Origin: Succinatimonas sp. UBA6849 | GTDB lineage: Bacteria > Pseudomonadota > Gammaproteobacteria > Enterobacterales > Succinivibrionaceae | Direction of reading: 5' to 3' | NCBI GenBank assembly: GCA_002449335.1 | Contig: DKDL01000002.1 | Location: 93,607-149,651, forward strand | DNA length: 56,045 nt | Shown: positions 31,813 through 40,678 of the stretch, one piece after another | Layout of the letters: each line of letters starts with the position of its first letter | Numbering within the stretch: position 1 is the first letter of the stretch | The notes under the pieces: generated by a model | Told to the model about the DNA's origin: nothing | What the model saw: the letters and a program-made list of their open reading frames with translations, nothing else | Database searches by the model: none | Translations under genes and position numbers: made by a program

Positions 31813-32745
31813 GTGATCGATTTAAAAGACGCAGCTGCATTTTTAAGGTTGTGCGAAACTTCAAACTTAACTAGAACCGCTACATTATGTAATGTAAGCC
31901 CTTCTACCTTAAGTCGTACTTTAAATAAGTTAGAAAGAGAACTTAACGCAAAGTTATGTATTCGTGATAAGAAAGGTATCTTTATTACAGAAGCTGGCAG
32001 AAAATTTGAAGCTTTTGCTAAAAAGACTCTTAATGCTTATTCAGAATTAGAAAGTGAATTAGATTCAGGTGTAGGAGCTGTTTCTGGCGAAATAAAAATT
32101 TACTGCTCAGTTACAGCATCATATCTGTTCATTCCACGTTTACTGAACGAACTGCATCTTACAGCTCCAAATCTTGAGATTAAGTTGGAAACTGGTGATC
32201 CTGCAGACGCTCTACATAAATTAGATGATACTAAGTATGACTTTGTAATCAGTGCGCTACCTAATGATGTGCCACCAGAAATTCAATATGTAGATTTGGT
32301 GACATTCCCTCTCATTCTTATAGCTCCTAAAAAACCAAGATTCTCTGTAACAACTGATTTATCAGATCCTGATCTTTCATTAACTCCGTTTGTTATGCCT
32401 GAAAAAGGACAGTTAAGGTATGAAGTAGAAAAATATTTCACTTCTCAAGAGATTACTCCTCATATCTATTCAGAAGTATCTGGACATGAAGCAATTGTGT
32501 CACTTACAGCTTTAGGTTTTGGAGTTTCAGTAGTACCAAGACTGGTTTATGAGATTTCGCCTTTTAAGAATGATGTAGTTGTAATAAAAGATCTACCTTG
32601 GTCTAACTTTAGAGTCGCCTTATGTAATCTAAAGAGCAGATCAAAAGATAAAAAAATCAAAGTAGTACATGAACTAGCAAAACGCTTAGCTCCTAGTTTC
32701 TCACCAGATCTAACTAGAAGACGTTCTGACACCGGTATCATGTAA
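31813..32745 (+). CDS. ilvY: LysR-type activator of ilvC
   Basis: A 310-residue LysR-family regulator. The winged helix region is LCETSNLTRTATLCNVSPSTLSRTLNKLEREL (split around residues 13-44); the effector domain includes GEIKIYCSVTASYLFIPRLL and GHEAIVSLTALGFGVSVVP, both strongly like E. coli IlvY. It is expected to bind acetolactate/acetohydroxybutyrate and activate ilvC, which is divergent. The start is GTG at 31813, with AAGGA 9 bases upstream; no ATG fits. A 30-residue basic tail (DLTRRRSDTGIM) is unusual. Confidence 0.92.
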   Translation: MIDLKDAAAFLRLCETSNLTRTATLCNVSPSTLSRTLNKLERELNAKLCIRDKKGIFITEAGRKFEAFAKKTLNAYSELESELDSGVGAVSGEIKIYCSVTASYLFIPRLLNELHLTAPNLEIKLETGDPADALHKLDDTKYDFVISALPNDVPPEIQYVDLVTFPLILIAPKKPRFSVTTDLSDPDLSLTPFVMPEKGQLRYEVEKYFTSQEITPHIYSEVSGHEAIVSLTALGFGVSVVPRLVYEISPFKNDVVVIKDLPWSNFRVALCNLKSRSKDKKIKVVHELAKRLAPSFSPDLTRRRSDTGIM

Positions 32746-33097
32746 TTAAAAAAGGACAATTTTTAACAAAAGAAACAACTAAAACATCCAAAATTGGTTG
32801 ATTTTTGTGCATAGAATTGTGTGATTTAGCACTCAATAATTATTGTATAATAGGCCTTGGATGTAAAAATTACTGTTAATACAGAAATTTTGCTTTGTAG
32901 AGTGTTATGTAGCTTTGAAGTTTTCAAAACTCTAGCACTAAATTGAACTTCTTGATTTTAATTTGGTTTAAAACGCTAAATTGAGATAAAAGAACGGACA
33001 AATTAGATTACTTAGTAAAAAGATGTATCATAAAACAAATTACACCTTTATATACTAAAGATCATTTACTAAAAATCTGCTATCAGGAGACATCTTC
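32746..33097 (+). promoter_or_regulatory. Upstream region of pgi
   Basis: A 352-bp gap without a supported gene. It has a TATAAT box preceded by TG (32844-32851), which would give a leader of about 240 bases. Within it AGTTTTCAAAACT (32919-32931) is a palindrome, and AAGATGT (33020-33026) can pair with ACATCTT (33090-33096), which abuts the pgi Shine-Dalgarno GGAG. No terminator for ilvY is visible. Confidence 0.4.
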
Positions 33098-34750
33098 ATG
33101 TTTTACGGTATCAACCCAACTCAAACTGAAGCTTGGAAAAAATTAACAGCTCACTTTGAATCTACCAAGAATCGTACTTTAAAAGATCTGTTCAAGCAGG
33201 ATCCTAACCGTTTTGACAAATACTCACTAACCTTGGCAAAGGGCGATATTGTTGCTGATTTCTCAAAGAACATCATTGATGAAACAACATTAAACCTATT
33301 ATTAGAGTTAGCAAAAGAAACAAAACTTCAAGAAAACATTGAAGCAATGTTCTCAGGAGAGATCATTAACCGTACTGAAGGTCGTGCAGTTCTTCACACT
33401 GCATTACGTAATTTCTCAGGTAAACCTGTATACGTTGATGGCAAAGATGTAATGCCAGGCGTAAAAGCAGTTTTAGATAAGATGAAGGCTTTCTGCGAGA
33501 AAGTTATTTCAGGTGAATGGAAAGGTTACACCGGTAAAGAGATCACTGATGTAGTTAACATCGGTATCGGTGGTTCTGACTTAGGCCCAGTTATGATTAC
33601 TGAAGCTTTAACTCCATATCACACCAGATTAAACGTTCACTTCGTATCAAACATCGATGCTTCACATATTGCTGAAGTATTTAAAAAGTGCAATCCAGAG
33701 ACCACTTTATTCTTAATCGCATCAAAGACATTTACTACTCTTGAGACCATGACCAATGCTCACACAGCTCGTGACTGGTTCTTAAAGACAGCTAAAGACG
33801 AGAAATTCATTGCTAAGCATTTCGTAGCTCTATCAACTAACGAAAAGGGCTGTGTAGAATTTGGTATTGATCCTGCTAACATGTTCGAGTTCTGGGACTG
33901 GGTTGGTGGTCGTTATTCATCATGGTCAGCAATCGGTTTATCAATTGCTCTAGCATGTGGTTTTGATAACTTCGAGCAGTTCTTAAAGGGTGGTTTTGAG
34001 TATGATACCTACTTCAGAGAGACTCCTTTAGAGAAGAATCTATCAGTTATCTTAGCTTTAGTTGGTATTTGGTATAATGATTTCTACAAGTATGAGACTG
34101 AAGCAATTCTTCCATACGACCAGTACATGAGCAGATTCCCAGCTTACTTCCAGCAGGGTAACATGGAATCAAATGGTAAGTATGTTGACAGAAATGGTAA
34201 CAAAGTAACTTACCAGACAGGTCCTATCATTTGGGGTGAGCCGGGTACCAATGGTCAGCACGCTTTCTACCAGTTAATCCATCAGGGCACCAAGGTAATT
34301 CCTTGTGACTTCATTGTTCCTGCAATCAGCCACAACCCAATTGGAGATCACCACGTTAAGTTAATTTCTAACTTCTTCGCTCAGACTGAAGCTTTAGCAT
34401 TTGGTAAGACCAAAGAGCAGGTTATCGCTGAGTTTGAAGCTAAAGGCAAGAAAGAGAGCGAGTACAAGGATGTTGTTCCATTCAAGATCTTCGAAGGCAA
34501 CAGACCTACAAACTCAATCTTAGTAAAAGAAATTACTCCTCGTACCTTAGGTATGTTAGTTGCTATGTATGAGCACAAGATCTTCGTTCAGGGCTCTATC
34601 TTAAACATCTACTCATTCGATCAGTTCGGTGTTGAGTTAGGTAAGCAGCTTGCTATGAAGATTATTCCTGAGTTAGAGAACAATGAGAAGATCACCTCTC
34701 ACGATAGCTCAACAAACGGTTTAATCAACGCTTATAAAGCAATGAAGTAA
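33098..34750 (+). CDS. pgi: Glucose-6-phosphate isomerase
   Basis: A 550-residue glycolytic isomerase (glucose-6-P to fructose-6-P), same length class as E. coli Pgi. Visible signatures are VNIGIGGSDLGPVMITEAL, the GRYSSWSAIGLSIAL block, the catalytic Glu region QGNMESNGK, the His in GQHAFYQLIHQGT, and the C-terminal pattern NIYSFDQFGVELGK with the active-site Lys. RBS GGAG. Single gene with a strong terminator; upstream leader may be regulated. Confidence 0.97.
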   Translation: MFYGINPTQTEAWKKLTAHFESTKNRTLKDLFKQDPNRFDKYSLTLAKGDIVADFSKNIIDETTLNLLLELAKETKLQENIEAMFSGEIINRTEGRAVLHTALRNFSGKPVYVDGKDVMPGVKAVLDKMKAFCEKVISGEWKGYTGKEITDVVNIGIGGSDLGPVMITEALTPYHTRLNVHFVSNIDASHIAEVFKKCNPETTLFLIASKTFTTLETMTNAHTARDWFLKTAKDEKFIAKHFVALSTNEKGCVEFGIDPANMFEFWDWVGGRYSSWSAIGLSIALACGFDNFEQFLKGGFEYDTYFRETPLEKNLSVILALVGIWYNDFYKYETEAILPYDQYMSRFPAYFQQGNMESNGKYVDRNGNKVTYQTGPIIWGEPGTNGQHAFYQLIHQGTKVIPCDFIVPAISHNPIGDHHVKLISNFFAQTEALAFGKTKEQVIAEFEAKGKKESEYKDVVPFKIFEGNRPTNSILVKEITPRTLGMLVAMYEHKIFVQGSILNIYSFDQFGVELGKQLAMKIIPELENNEKITSHDSSTNGLINAYKAMK

Positions 34751-34768
34751 TCAAAAAATAATTATCAT

Positions 34769-34794
34769 AAGCCCCGCATTTGCGGGGCTTTTTG
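34769..34794 (+). terminator. Terminator after pgi
   Basis: AAGCCCCGCA-TT-TGCGGGGCTT is a perfect 10-bp stem, followed by TTTTG. Confidence 0.95.
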
Positions 34795-34817
34795 TTTCTG
34801 AAAATCTGTTTTATTAA

Positions 34818-34826
34818 TGGTAAAAT
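34818..34826 (+). promoter_or_regulatory. Extended -10 promoter of dnaE
   Basis: TGGTAAAAT, preceded by TTAA, fits an extended -10 element 32 bp upstream of the dnaE start, with no good -35 box. The same AATGGTAAAAT string precedes def. Confidence 0.5.
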
Positions 34827-34857
34827 GAGTCTAGTTTTTTTATTAGATCAAGGCACC

Positions 34858-37800
34858 ATGACAGACAATAACCTCTCATATATTCCCCTTCACGTTCGCT
34901 CCTGCTACTCCATCAATGATGGATTACAGAACGTAGGTGATATCGTAAAAAAAGCAGCAAAATTAGGAATTCCAGCAATAGCCGTAACCGACTTTAACAA
35001 TATGGCTGGCTTTGTTCGATTCTATAATGCTTGTTACGGTGCCGGTATTAAACCGATTATGGGAGCAGATCTTCAGGTTAAAGAAGACACCAAACCAGGC
35101 GATCCTGACAGATATTTCACTGTTACCCTGCTTGCAATGGACAGGCAAGGCAAGCAGAACCTTTACGATATTTTATCTGATGCTTGGATCCACACGGCAA
35201 GCCCTGATATTGCAGTAGTTGCAGCTAAGGTTGAAGATCTTTGGAAATACTCTGAAGGTCTTATCATGTTAAATGGCTTTAGAGGCGATTTAGCTCAATT
35301 TGTAAAAGAAGATAACAAAAAGAAGCTTCAGGATAGATTAGATCATTACAAAAAATACTACGGTGACAGATTCTGTTTTGAAATCACCAGAACCAATCGT
35401 GAAGGCGAAACTGATTTTGAAAACTTTGCTTTAAATTCTTGTCTTAAATACGGATTTGCTCCAGTTGCTACTAATGACACCAGATTCTTATTAGGCCCTA
35501 ATGAAGTACCTAAAGACGGTTTAACAGATTACTACGTTCACGATATTCGTGTATCCATTCAGCAAGCAGTTCAAAAAGGCAACCGTGAAAACGCAAGACG
35601 TTATTCACCTGAACAGTATTTAAGATCTCCTCAAGAAATGGCCGAGCTATTTGCGGATATTCCTGAAGCGCTTACCAATACTCGTGCCATTGCAGAACGA
35701 TGCAATGTTGAGATTGAGCTTGACCACCCAAGACTTCCTAGATATGACACAGGTGAATTATCAACAGCAGACTGTTTGCGCATGAAGGCACACGAAGGTT
35801 TGGAGAAAAGACTAGAGTTCTTATTTCCTGATCCTAAAGTACGTGAAGAGAAGAGACCTATATACGAAAAACGCTTAGAGACAGAGCTTAACGTTATCAT
35901 CACGATGGATTTCCCTGGCTACTTCCTTATCGTGATGGAATTTATTCAATGGTCTAAAGCCCATGGCGTACCTGTAGGACCAGGTCGTGGCTCTGGAGGT
36001 GGTTCACTTGTAGCTTATGCTCTTACAATTACAGACTTTGACCCATTGCGCTTTGATCTGCTGTTCGAAAGATTCTTAAACCCTGAACGTGTTTCAATGC
36101 CTGACTTCGACGTGGACTTCTGTCAGAGAAACAGATACAAAACTTTACAACACGTGGTAGATCACTATGGTCGAAATGCGGTATCTCAGATTGCAGCATT
36201 CGGTACTCTAGCTCCAAAAGCAGCTATCCAAGGTGTAGGTAGAGCTATTGGTGTACCTTTAGGACAGGTTAGAAGAGTCGCATCTTTAATTCCTGATGCT
36301 CCAGGTACAGGATTTAAGGACTGCTTTGGATATGTAAAAAATGGTAAGGAAGTACCTTCAGCATCTCCTGATTTCTTAAACTTCTATAACCAGGCAAAAC
36401 TAAACGACGATAAAGAGTCCATTGAGTTAATTGACGTTTCCATTAGATTAGAAGGCGTAATTAGAAGTATCGGTAAGCACGCTGCTGGTGTGGTTATTTC
36501 TCCTACTAGAATTGCTGAATTTGCGCCACTGATGCTAGATTCTGATGGTAACCCTATCACTCAGTACGATAAAAAGGATGTAGAGCACGCAGGCTTAGTT
36601 AAGTTCGACTTCTTAGGTCTTACTACCTTAACTATCATCGATGATGCTAAACAAATGATCGATGCTAAGTTGGCTCGTGAAGGAAAGCCTCCAATTAACA
36701 TTGCTGCAATTCCTTATGAAGATGAAGCTTCATACAAGATGATTCAGGAAACTGAAACTACAGCGGTATTCCAGCTTGAATCTACCGGTATGAGAAAGCT
36801 AATCGGTAAGATGCAGCCTGACCGTTTTGAAGACTTGGTAGCTCTTGTAGCTCTATACAGACCAGGTCCTCTAAACAGTGGCATGGTGGATCACTTTGTT
36901 AACAGAAAACATGGTACAGAGCCTGTAAGTTACCCTCTGCCAGAGGCTCAGGATTTGGATCTAAAACCAATTCTAGACTCAACCTATGGAGTTATCGTTT
37001 ACCAAGAGCAGGTTATGCAGATTGCTCAGGTGTTGGCGGGTTACTCTCTAGGTGGTGCGGATATTTTAAGACGTGCGATGGGTAAAAAGATCCCTGCTGA
37101 AATGGCCGCACAAAGAGATGTGTTCAACAAAGGCGCCTTAAAAAAAGGTAAAGATCTTAAGATCATGACACAGATCTTCGATCAGGTGGAAATGTTCGCA
37201 GCCTACGGCTTTAATAAGTCCCATTCTGCAGCATATGCTCTGGTCGCTTGGTGGACACTATATCTAAAGGTTCATTATCCAGCTGAATTCTTAGCAGCCA
37301 TGATGACAGCTGACTGCATGAAAACAGAGAAACTGATTGCTTACATTGGTGAGTGTCACCGTTTAGGCGTTGATGTAAATCCTCCTGATGTAAATATCGG
37401 TAAATTCCATTTTGGTGTTGACCTTAAAGGCAATGTTATTTACGGCTTCTCTGCAATTAAAGGAATTGGTGAAAAGCTTGTAGATCATATCGTTGAAGAA
37501 AGAGAGCAGAACGGTCCATTTACAGATTTCTTTGATTTTGTGTACAGAGTAGGTACTAACTTCTTATCAAAAGGCACCTTAGAAGCTTTGGTAAAGAGTG
37601 GTGCTTTAGACAGTATTGGTCCTAACAGAGCCAAGATGTTAGCTTCAATTCCTACAGCTCTAAAATACGCAAATCAAAAAACTAATGACATATCTACAGG
37701 TCAGTTAGATTTGTTCTCACAAATGAACGATCAAAACGTAAAACCTAATTATGTAAACTGCATGGATTGGTCAGATAAGGTAAGACTCTATAACGAAAAA

Positions 37801-38526
37801 CAGCTTTTAGGTCTGTATTTATCAGGACACCCAATTGATGCCTACAAAGTAGAGCTCATTCAGTACTGTGGTGACGTTACCTTAAATAACATGATCCCAG
37901 GAGCTCCTGACAGTCCAAACTTAGTTACTGTAGGCGCAGTGGTTAACAACGCATTTCAACGAATCTCATCAAAAGATGGTAATAAGTTCTACACCATGAC
38001 TTTAGATGATGGTACAGGTACTTTTGATATCATGCTCTTTGGAAAGAATGCTGAAATCTATGCTGATATCGAAAAGAAGATGAATGAGAATCGTAAAAAG
38101 AAGAAGTCAGCTGGTGCCGATGAAATCAATGCGCCTTTAATTCTGATTGTAACAGGATATCTCTCTATGTCAGATGAAGGCATGATGAGATTGAGAGTAA
38201 AAGAAATTCATACTCTTGAATCATTGCGTGTATTAAAGGCTCGCAAGATCACCTTAAACTTCACCAACAAAGTTTTTGATGACAACATCGTTTTCATTGA
38301 TGATGTCTTAATGCGAAACAGAGTTGACGTCCGTGAAGTAAATCGTGAGTTAAAACAGGCAGATGATCCTGATTCTGTAATTAAAGGATGCTCTTTAAAT
38401 ATCATCATTGATAACAAATTACTGCGCATTAGAGATGACAAATATCGCTTTGTTCCAAGAGATGATCTTGTAGAAGGTATCCGTGATAGAGCAGGAGCTC
38501 AAAGCGTTAGAATTGGCTACGTTTAA
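34858..38526 (+). CDS. dnaE: DNA polymerase III alpha subunit
   Basis: A 1222-residue replicative polymerase. In order: N-terminal PHP domain (PLHVRSCYSINDGLQ, VTDFNNMAGFVRFY), palm with VGPGRGSGGGSLVAYAL and the catalytic PDFDVDFCQRNR, KFDFLGLTTLTIIDDA (third acidic residue region), the fingers and tau-contact region (FNKSHSAAYALVAWW), helix-hairpin-helix, and an OB fold near residue 1030 (VTVGAVVNNAFQRISSKDG). About 60 residues longer than E. coli DnaE. The start at 34858 is used because homology begins there and AAGG precedes it; the open frame further upstream runs into the pgi terminator. Convergent with the PPTase gene. Confidence 0.96.
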   Translation: MTDNNLSYIPLHVRSCYSINDGLQNVGDIVKKAAKLGIPAIAVTDFNNMAGFVRFYNACYGAGIKPIMGADLQVKEDTKPGDPDRYFTVTLLAMDRQGKQNLYDILSDAWIHTASPDIAVVAAKVEDLWKYSEGLIMLNGFRGDLAQFVKEDNKKKLQDRLDHYKKYYGDRFCFEITRTNREGETDFENFALNSCLKYGFAPVATNDTRFLLGPNEVPKDGLTDYYVHDIRVSIQQAVQKGNRENARRYSPEQYLRSPQEMAELFADIPEALTNTRAIAERCNVEIELDHPRLPRYDTGELSTADCLRMKAHEGLEKRLEFLFPDPKVREEKRPIYEKRLETELNVIITMDFPGYFLIVMEFIQWSKAHGVPVGPGRGSGGGSLVAYALTITDFDPLRFDLLFERFLNPERVSMPDFDVDFCQRNRYKTLQHVVDHYGRNAVSQIAAFGTLAPKAAIQGVGRAIGVPLGQVRRVASLIPDAPGTGFKDCFGYVKNGKEVPSASPDFLNFYNQAKLNDDKESIELIDVSIRLEGVIRSIGKHAAGVVISPTRIAEFAPLMLDSDGNPITQYDKKDVEHAGLVKFDFLGLTTLTIIDDAKQMIDAKLAREGKPPINIAAIPYEDEASYKMIQETETTAVFQLESTGMRKLIGKMQPDRFEDLVALVALYRPGPLNSGMVDHFVNRKHGTEPVSYPLPEAQDLDLKPILDSTYGVIVYQEQVMQIAQVLAGYSLGGADILRRAMGKKIPAEMAAQRDVFNKGALKKGKDLKIMTQIFDQVEMFAAYGFNKSHSAAYALVAWWTLYLKVHYPAEFLAAMMTADCMKTEKLIAYIGECHRLGVDVNPPDVNIGKFHFGVDLKGNVIYGFSAIKGIGEKLVDHIVEEREQNGPFTDFFDFVYRVGTNFLSKGTLEALVKSGALDSIGPNRAKMLASIPTALKYANQKTNDISTGQLDLFSQMNDQNVKPNYVNCMDWSDKVRLYNEKQLLGLYLSGHPIDAYKVELIQYCGDVTLNNMIPGAPDSPNLVTVGAVVNNAFQRISSKDGNKFYTMTLDDGTGTFDIMLFGKNAEIYADIEKKMNENRKKKKSAGADEINAPLILIVTGYLSMSDEGMMRLRVKEIHTLESLRVLKARKITLNFTNKVFDDNIVFIDDVLMRNRVDVREVNRELKQADDPDSVIKGCSLNIIIDNKLLRIRDDKYRFVPRDDLVEGIRDRAGAQSVRIGYV

Positions 38527-38540
38527 ACCTTTAAATTGCT

Positions 38541-39272
38541 CTAATTGACTGTAAAAGAGTAGCTTTCTTTAGGAGAAGATAACTTTATAAATTTGGCTTT
38601 ATCTAATTTATAAAATGCTAAATCTTCTCCTTTATAAAGTGTGTATGAAAGGTAAGCGTAAGGATCTAACAGACCATATTGAGCTAAATTCACTGTTTTT
38701 AATACTCTGTTGATTTTGTCTTCAGAGAGTAAAGCTTCATAAGATATCTTTGCTTTTAGTACATCTGCTTTTACTTTCTCTAAATGAGCTAAACCAAATC
38801 CTGAGAGTTTTAAAAGACTCTCTCGCATAGTCCAAAAAGCCGTGAATTCTTTTAATTGAGCATCTTCATCTAGATCTTTTAATAAATCAATTTCACCAGA
38901 AGATAATACCTTTTCTTTTAATTCTTCAAAGCGAACTCTCTTTTTTACAAACTCAAGATCGATACCCAAATCATACTCAGATACAGCGACACAGATTGTT
39001 TTTCTGCTATGAGAAATATTAAAAAAAGGTAGTTTTTTATCAGATTTTGATAAATTACCTTCAAAAAAAGGCTTACCTTTATCAGATTTTGTTATTTTTG
39101 GAAGATTTTCTATTGAGAAGAAATTTAGCAAAACAGACTGTAACAGAGCTCTTCCAGCAAGATAGGTTTTAGCTCTGTTTTCACTAAAGCTATTAGCTTT
39201 ATCAAAATAGTTTTTATCTAAGTTTGAACTTAAACCATAAGCATCTTCAATTGAAGATAAAACTAACAGCAT
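38541..39272 (-). CDS. 4'-phosphopantetheinyl transferase (Sfp/AcpT type)
   Basis: A 243-residue enzyme that loads the CoA-derived phosphopantetheine arm onto carrier proteins. Motifs present: LAGRALLQSVL, KGKPFF, FNISHSRK, the Mg-binding GIDLEFVKKR and the WTMRESLLKLSGFGL helix. The Asp/Glu pattern is that of the Sfp/AcpT group rather than the short trimeric AcpS. The natural carrier protein is unknown; no polyketide or peptide synthetase gene is in the window. There is an internal near-repeat KSDKGKPFF / KSDKKLPFF. It is translated 4 bp after the membrane-protein gene upstream. Confidence 0.85.
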   Translation of the reverse strand: MLLVLSSIEDAYGLSSNLDKNYFDKANSFSENRAKTYLAGRALLQSVLLNFFSIENLPKITKSDKGKPFFEGNLSKSDKKLPFFNISHSRKTICVAVSEYDLGIDLEFVKKRVRFEELKEKVLSSGEIDLLKDLDEDAQLKEFTAFWTMRESLLKLSGFGLAHLEKVKADVLKAKISYEALLSEDKINRVLKTVNLAQYGLLDPYAYLSYTLYKGEDLAFYKLDKAKFIKLSSPKESYSFTVN

Positions 39273-39276
39273 AGGA

Positions 39277-39822
39277 TTATTTATTTAACTTTAGATTATC
39301 AAATAAATGAGGATTTGCCTTATCTTCAGAACCAAAGACAGGCTCAATTTTCTCAGAAGTATTTTTATCATACTTATTAGCAGTATCTGGATTTTCTGCT
39401 TTAAGCTCTTTTATTTCAACCTCAGGTTCTGCAGCTAGCTTTGATTTTTCAGACTCATTCTGAGTTTGCTCTTGAGACTGTGCTTCCGTTTTTTTAGCAG
39501 TATCTTTCTTGAACACTTTAGACAATACTGACACAAAAGCACTTCTTATAAAGTACCAAATAGCAAAGAAGACAACACCTGCAGCTAAGCCGTGATAAAG
39601 CTCATTTTTACCAAAGAAGCTAGCATCTACACCATATTGATACATAAAGTCAGTTGCTTTTTTAGGAAAAACAATTGCACTCCACAAAAAGAAATTACCT
39701 AAAAGAATAGATAAAATTCCGAAACGAATCCGGCTTTTTAGCAGGCAACATAGAAAACCTAAGGCAACAATAGATATACCTATTCCAGAAAAAAGAGTTT
39801 CAGCAGATGTAATATTAAGCAT
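39277..39822 (-). CDS. Small membrane protein with charged cytoplasmic tail, unrecognised
   Basis: A 181-residue protein with three hydrophobic segments (about 10-28, 33-52 and 78-98) followed by a long hydrophilic tail rich in Lys, Glu, Gln and Ser (KKTEAQSQEQTQNESEKSK). I do not recognise a family. It is upstream of the phosphopantetheinyl transferase gene with a 4-bp gap, so they are probably co-transcribed; it diverges from lgt. The tail looks disordered and may be cytoplasmic. No catalytic motif is visible. Confidence 0.7.
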   Translation of the reverse strand: MLNITSAETLFSGIGISIVALGFLCCLLKSRIRFGILSILLGNFFLWSAIVFPKKATDFMYQYGVDASFFGKNELYHGLAAGVVFFAIWYFIRSAFVSVLSKVFKKDTAKKTEAQSQEQTQNESEKSKLAAEPEVEIKELKAENPDTANKYDKNTSEKIEPVFGSEDKANPHLFDNLKLNK

Positions 39823-39880
39823 AATTATTCTAAAATATAGTAAGTTTTACAGACTAGATTTTACCAAACATAGGCTAAAA

Positions 39881-40675
39881 ATGTTTATCTCTACTCTAGA
39901 TCCTATAGCTTTTTCTATAGGTCCATTATCAATTAGATGGTATGGAATTCTCTTCTCATTCGGTTTTATTATTGGCTACATTATTATGCAGCTGTTCTTT
40001 AAGCAGAAAAAATATAACACCGAAGATCTAGACCGTCTGCTTGTTTACGTTTTTATTGGTACCGTAATTGGCGCAAGACTAGCTCACTGCTTAATCTACG
40101 AACCTGATTTTTATTTTGCTCATCCAATCGAGATCATTAAAATTTGGGAAGGTGGTTTAGCAAGCCACGGTGGCACTGTGGGTGTGATCTTAGCTGTTTT
40201 GTATTTCATGCACAAAACCAAGTGGAAATACAACTTCCTAGAGTTAGCTGACATGATATGTGTTCCTACAGCACTTGTCTGCTCAATGATTAGAATCGGT
40301 AATTTCTTTAATTCAGAGATCTTAGGAATTCCAACTAATTCTGATTATGGCGTAGTGTTCTTACGTCTAGGAGAGTCTTTCCCAAGACATCCTGCACAGC
40401 TTTATGAAGCTACAGCATATTTAGCAATCTTTATCTTATTATTAGCTGTTTATCTGTACTCAAAGCGCAGACCAAATGGTTTAATTTTCGGATTATTATT
40501 TACACTTGCTTTTGTTGCTCGTTTTGCAATAGAACCATTCAAAGAAGAGCAGGCAGATTACTCAACCAATGAAATATTTAATGTTGGCCAGCTTTTATCT
40601 ATTCCATTTATCTTATTAGGAATAGCCATCATTGTTTATTCATTCATCAAGAACAAAAAGAAAAATAGGATTTAA
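39881..40675 (+). CDS. lgt: Prolipoprotein diacylglyceryl transferase
   Basis: A 264-residue inner membrane enzyme with about 7 helices that adds diacylglycerol to the lipobox Cys of lipoproteins; the AcrA homologue at 2661 would be one substrate. Visible are IRWYGILFSFGFIIGY, GGLASHGGTVGV (catalytic His region) and the Lgt signature MIRIGNFFNSEILG with the essential Arg/Asn/Glu. It is followed after 3 bp by glmU, an unusual partner, so the two are probably one transcription unit. Confidence 0.95.
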   Translation: MFISTLDPIAFSIGPLSIRWYGILFSFGFIIGYIIMQLFFKQKKYNTEDLDRLLVYVFIGTVIGARLAHCLIYEPDFYFAHPIEIIKIWEGGLASHGGTVGVILAVLYFMHKTKWKYNFLELADMICVPTALVCSMIRIGNFFNSEILGIPTNSDYGVVFLRLGESFPRHPAQLYEATAYLAIFILLLAVYLYSKRRPNGLIFGLLFTLAFVARFAIEPFKEEQADYSTNEIFNVGQLLSIPFILLGIAIIVYSFIKNKKKNRI

Positions 40676-40678
40676 TCT

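Noticed and set aside
34780..34857. N-terminal extension of the dnaE frame
   Set aside because: It begins inside the pgi terminator; DnaE homology and an AAGG site fit the ATG at 34858.
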